64,000 nt of DNA, taken from contig JAEMBT020000009.1 of the NCBI GenBank assembly GCA_018873245.2, positions 2,084,001 to 2,148,000 on the forward strand. Reading direction: 5' to 3'. The stretch comes from Archegozetes longisetosus. Lineage: Eukaryota; Arthropoda; Arachnida; Sarcoptiformes; Trhypochthoniidae. The notes beneath the pieces are model-generated. The model was not told the DNA's origin. It did no database searches and saw only the letters and a program-made list of their open reading frames with translations. Below are positions 60,251 through 64,000 of the stretch, in pieces; within the stretch, counting starts at the first letter, position 1, and each line of letters opens with the position of its first letter. Made by a program: the position numbers and the translations under genes.

Positions 60251-61169
60251 ATTGATTTGCAACAAGAATCTAGAATCTAGACTCAACAATCTAAACTCAA
60301 TTCTCATGAATCCCTAAATTTTAACCTGAATTATCACAAATAAAGGTTTGCCAGTAGCAGAATGAGAGAATTCTTTATTGACAAAAGTTCTTTTACGCAA
60401 TTACTGAAAAATAAAATTCTTTGTACTAAAAATCAATTTTCCAAAATTGAATAGAAGAAAATTTTGTCGAACATTGAATTTGTCAAAACTCTAGTATTGA
60501 TTTGTTGAATAGAAGGAATGGATTGAATTTATCACTAGAATTGAATGAAATTCATGTAATAGAAAGGATAACTTGGGTGAGACACTTAGATTCATATTTA
60601 CTTTCCATAAATTAGATTGGTGGTTAGTACCAATTCTTGTCAATTCTCATCAATTATTGTCAGTGTAAGACGTTTAGTTTGATTAACTTGCCACTATATC
60701 TCTACTTTATTTAAATCAGTTCTTTTACCTTGTTTGTAACAGATGGTGAATCAGTTGTAATGTTAGAGAGAGTTTTCTCAAACTTTTATTAAAATCTGTG
60801 GAATTGACAGATTGAAAGTACTTTACCTATAAGACCAAAATTGAAGTCAAAATTTTTGAGAATTTGACTTATCTTTTTAGGAAGATAAGCGGTTAATTTC
60901 GACATTATTAGTCCAATAAAGGGATCAATAATGAAGTAGAATAACTTGCTATATAAATAAGAAGATTTCAGTTTTCCAGTACCTAATCACATGATCACAT
61001 AGTTAATTGCTTGAGAGTATTTAATTACAATGTGAATACAAATCAATAACAATGAATATTCAATACCATGAATAATTCACTTCTAGTTGCTATTTTTAGA
61101 TTTCTATTTTTCTCTTGTTTTTTGTCGATTTTTTTGTCTTTGATTCATCTGGAAGTTCGATAAAAGGAT

Positions 61170-61170
<1 letters not shown>

Positions 61171-61205
<35 letters not shown>
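61171..61205 (+). repeat. (CT)n microsatellite
   Basis: About 17 CT dinucleotides. Confidence 0.95.
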
Positions 61206-61207
<2 letters not shown>

Positions 61208-62460
61208 CAACCTTTCTTTTCCAAAATTGAAGACAAAATCTATTCTATATTTACATATAAAAATTGATTTTAGAGTTGGAAACAAGTTTTCTACTGAAAT
61301 CTAAAGCAGATCATATTCCATCCTGACTAGCTCACTTGATCCGACTGAATGGGTCAAAATGAAATTATCAAATATTATCTTACTTTTCATATGCATCATA
61401 GTTTCTTTTCAAATTGATAGACAGCCAAATTAGCTACGTCTATTAAACTCTTATTGGTATTCAAAAAGCTTTTCTTGATTAACCTGAAGTTCAAATTGAC
61501 TGGAAGGTAATTCACTAAACCATATATTCATTGATATGTTAGCCTATAATAAGACAAAAGATAACAAAACAGAGGTGATTATGATTGGGATTTCCTGAAA
61601 CGAGCAGTAATGCAGTTATATACCTAGCATATAAATAACATTTAATTGTATAAAAAGAACAATAGATAATACCTTTATTATAAAAGACGGTGAGAAAAAC
61701 TTGTCATGCAAGCAGTTTTCGAAAAATAGTCGGTTGGTTATAGAGGTTCATATAATTTAATATTATATGCTTCAAACTTAATGCAAACAAATATAGATTA
61801 AATTAAAAAATACATATCAAAAATAAACATAATTAATAACAGATTTGAAATTTGCCAATCTAACAAGATAGTATTAAGATAAATCTGTTAGCCCCTATAT
61901 TAAATATTAGTACTAGTATCTTTTCAATAAGACCTAAGAATAATTGTATTTACTTATCTGGATTTCCTAATTCATCTGCCTTAATGCAAATATGGGACCT
62001 GTTTGAAACGACAAAATACATTATAATGTTTATTTTCTTTATTCGCGCACTTAATGATGATTTATCTTTAATTCAGTGTACGTCGTACGTAATAAAACTT
62101 TTTTTTTGCTATTGTAAGTATTTTCTATATAATTCAATTCAAATGTAATTTATTGATATCAAGTATTATTCATATTTTAATCATTGATTCTTCATTAGAT
62201 GGTTCAATCAATGCTTATCTAAATAATTTATAAAGAAAATGTATGTTCTCTAAGATTAATGTTTAAGTCAGTTATAAATTATTATCAATGATTAATCTTT
62301 TGCGACCAATTGATTGCTAAGAGAAGGAATCGGTCTGACAAGCAGATAATAAATGAATGGATTGAATAGATTTCAAGCTTATTGAATTAGTATCAAGTTG
62401 AATTAGAAACATGGTCCAACGTTACAGCTTTTAAGATTATATTAGTTGAAAAAGTTTGGG

Positions 62461-62546
62461 CTTATAAGACATTCAATTTATAAGATATTCAGCTTATAAA
62501 ACATTCAGCTTATAAAAATTTTCAGCTTATAAAACTTTCAGCTTAT
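62461..62546 (+). repeat. 18-bp tandem repeat
   Basis: Five imperfect copies of a unit with CATTCAGCTTATAAAA. Confidence 0.9.
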
Positions 62547-63399
62547 CTGTCAATCCAAGTCACTTTTAGGTAAGACTATCAGATTGAAATCATCCTAAGT
62601 CTTCCTATGGTCTGGTTATTTACAGTTGGTTTAATCTCTGGCGAGACATCGATGACTTGATTGAATGACTTTAGAGCTTTGATTTTTGAGATTAAGTTCT
62701 ATTTTGTTGGATTAGTCTCTGGCTTCTTTTATAATTAAGCCATTTCGGATCTTCGTAACGGAACTAAGACTCAAAAGTTTCAGTTAGCTTCTTGATATAT
62801 TTTACAAATTGAATATATTCGCGACTAGATGTTTGTTAGCTGAATCAATAATCAATTCCTTAGGAGATATAATTCCTATTTAGTTAGAAGTCGAGACATG
62901 TTTTAGCAAAAAAGTGATCTATTTTTCAAATCAAGTATTTTCCAAACTGTTGAGCAAAACTTTTTGTTCACAAACTAATCGATTAATTTACAAAAGTTTA
63001 GTATAGAACGATTAAATAAATTACAAGTAGTGAAAGAAGCATAATTCTAGACTATAATAACGAAGACAGACAGACAGGGAGAAGAAGAAGAGAAAGTAAA
63101 AGTTAGCAACATAGAAATAAAAATAATTAAACGTAAAGCAATTAAATGAATAATGTATGAAAGTAGTAGTGCGCGAGATTTGCAAACAAATGTGCACAGA
63201 GTATTATATAATGTGGTAATATAAATTTAGATCAACTTTTGTAGATGCAGCAACTCACGCAGCAGGCTTACTATTCGAAATTAGAATCACTTTATAGATA
63301 GTCACTTCCATCATAGGTATTACTTTCATATATATTCGTTATACGAATAATAATACTTTCTTTACTATTAAGTCTAAGTAATAATTAGTGAAGAGCATA

Positions 63400-63515
63400 A
63401 GCTAGCTGTGAGCTGAGCTGCGCTTTGAGCTGTGCTGCGCTTTGAGCTCAATTTTAGCTGTTTTCGAGCTTATAAGCTCAAGTCCAAGCTGCTGAGCTTT
63501 GAGCTCAGCTCATTT
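63400..63515 (+). repeat. GAGCT-rich degenerate repeat
   Basis: Repeated GAGCT and AGCTC in both orientations with a direct GCTGCGCTTTGAGCT duplication; much more GC than the surroundings and able to fold into hairpins. Confidence 0.75.
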
Positions 63516-64000
63516 GAAGCCGATTTATTTAATAAAGCAAAAAAACACTATTAACTGTAAAATAGTAACGATTATCGAATTGCTTCTCGTATGTTAGCAA
63601 ATTAGGTGTTAAATTAGATCTATCGAATTGAATGATGAGATACATTTCTCAATTATAAATTATTGTTTTCAAAATCAATTTCAATTTAAACTGATATTTA
63701 ATGCAATAACTGTTTATTTGAAGAGAGAATTAATGATGTTTTAGACCTTACAAGTAATATTATTTCTATTCGCTGCTCAAATCTCTTTATATTCGAAATA
63801 AAATAATCTCAAATAATTTTTGATGATTATTCAGAATAAGAGAAAATTGTTGTTTGAAACTGTTTTCAACATGACTTGACGAGAAAGAGAAATACAATCA
63901 GTAGACTCACAATTATTGATAAGTGACACTGATGTCGAAATTTGAATTCATTGTTCGGACTTTACGATCAAATTAATATATTTTTTGCGCAAATACTTCA

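Larger units (their letters stand above)
56345..64000. other. 7.6-kb stretch with no supported gene
   Basis: Only simple repeats and short chance frames are seen. These include 56570-56632, 58520-58616, 60230-60250, 61171-61205, 62461-62546 and 63400-63515. Splice-like sites occur but no continuous conserved coding signal was recognised. The region may be intergenic or contain introns of a gene outside the window. Confidence 0.5.

Overview
This is an AT-rich, intron-containing eukaryotic nuclear sequence with no operon-like gene packing. The gene set includes RNF185/RNF5, ribosomal protein L39, an ELOVL elongase, glycogen branching enzyme, a MINDY4-type deubiquitinase and an intronless P450. 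Scattered (TTAGG)n-like tracts, mostly short GT-AG introns (down to 53 nt) and lineage-specific secreted families point to an arthropod, probably a mite or other chelicerate. That placement is inference; no taxon-specific marker was tested. I found no tRNA, rRNA or CRISPR array.

Layout. 1-7.2 kb: sparse, with a broken three-BED-finger gene (minus) at 2.0-3.2 kb and a small coiled-coil ORF at 5.1-5.4 kb. 7.3-11 kb: an F-box/LRR gene with three exons and two frame breaks. 11.9-13.0 kb: a decayed hAT transposon with an exact 8-bp target duplication. 14.2-16.1 kb: ELOVL elongase. 17.1-18.5 kb: RNF185/RNF5 E3 ligase, four exons. 19.7-20.0 kb: RPL39. 20.8-24.9 kb: three intronless secreted-protein genes on the minus strand (a Gln/Ala/Gly-rich silk-like protein, a Gln/Ser-rich protein, and an aldo-keto reductase with a signal peptide). 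25.8-32.5 kb: two paralogous 14-cysteine secreted proteins on the minus strand; a complete P450 lies inside the second intron of the distal copy. 34.5-36.8 kb: a predicted SAM + BED + C2H2 protein. 37.9-41.2 kb: glycogen branching enzyme, seven exons. 44.4-56.3 kb: MINDY4-like deubiquitinase, eight exons, with a Tc1/mariner relic in one intron and a 7.1-kb intron holding a PIF/Harbinger relic, a Harbinger-like MITE and telomere-like repeats. 56.3-64 kb: no convincing gene, only simple repeats.

The housekeeping genes (RNF185, RPL39, GBE, MINDY4, ELOVL) give uninterrupted spliced frames. The F-box, BED and P450 genes each carry single-base frame breaks, mostly short by one A in an A run. Some of these are therefore either assembly indels or decay in fast-evolving families. 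The secreted genes at 20.8-32.5 kb form a lineage-type accessory block. I saw no evidence of a new multi-gene system; the most novel items are the 14-cysteine family with its nested P450, the silk-like protein and the SAM-BED-C2H2 architecture.
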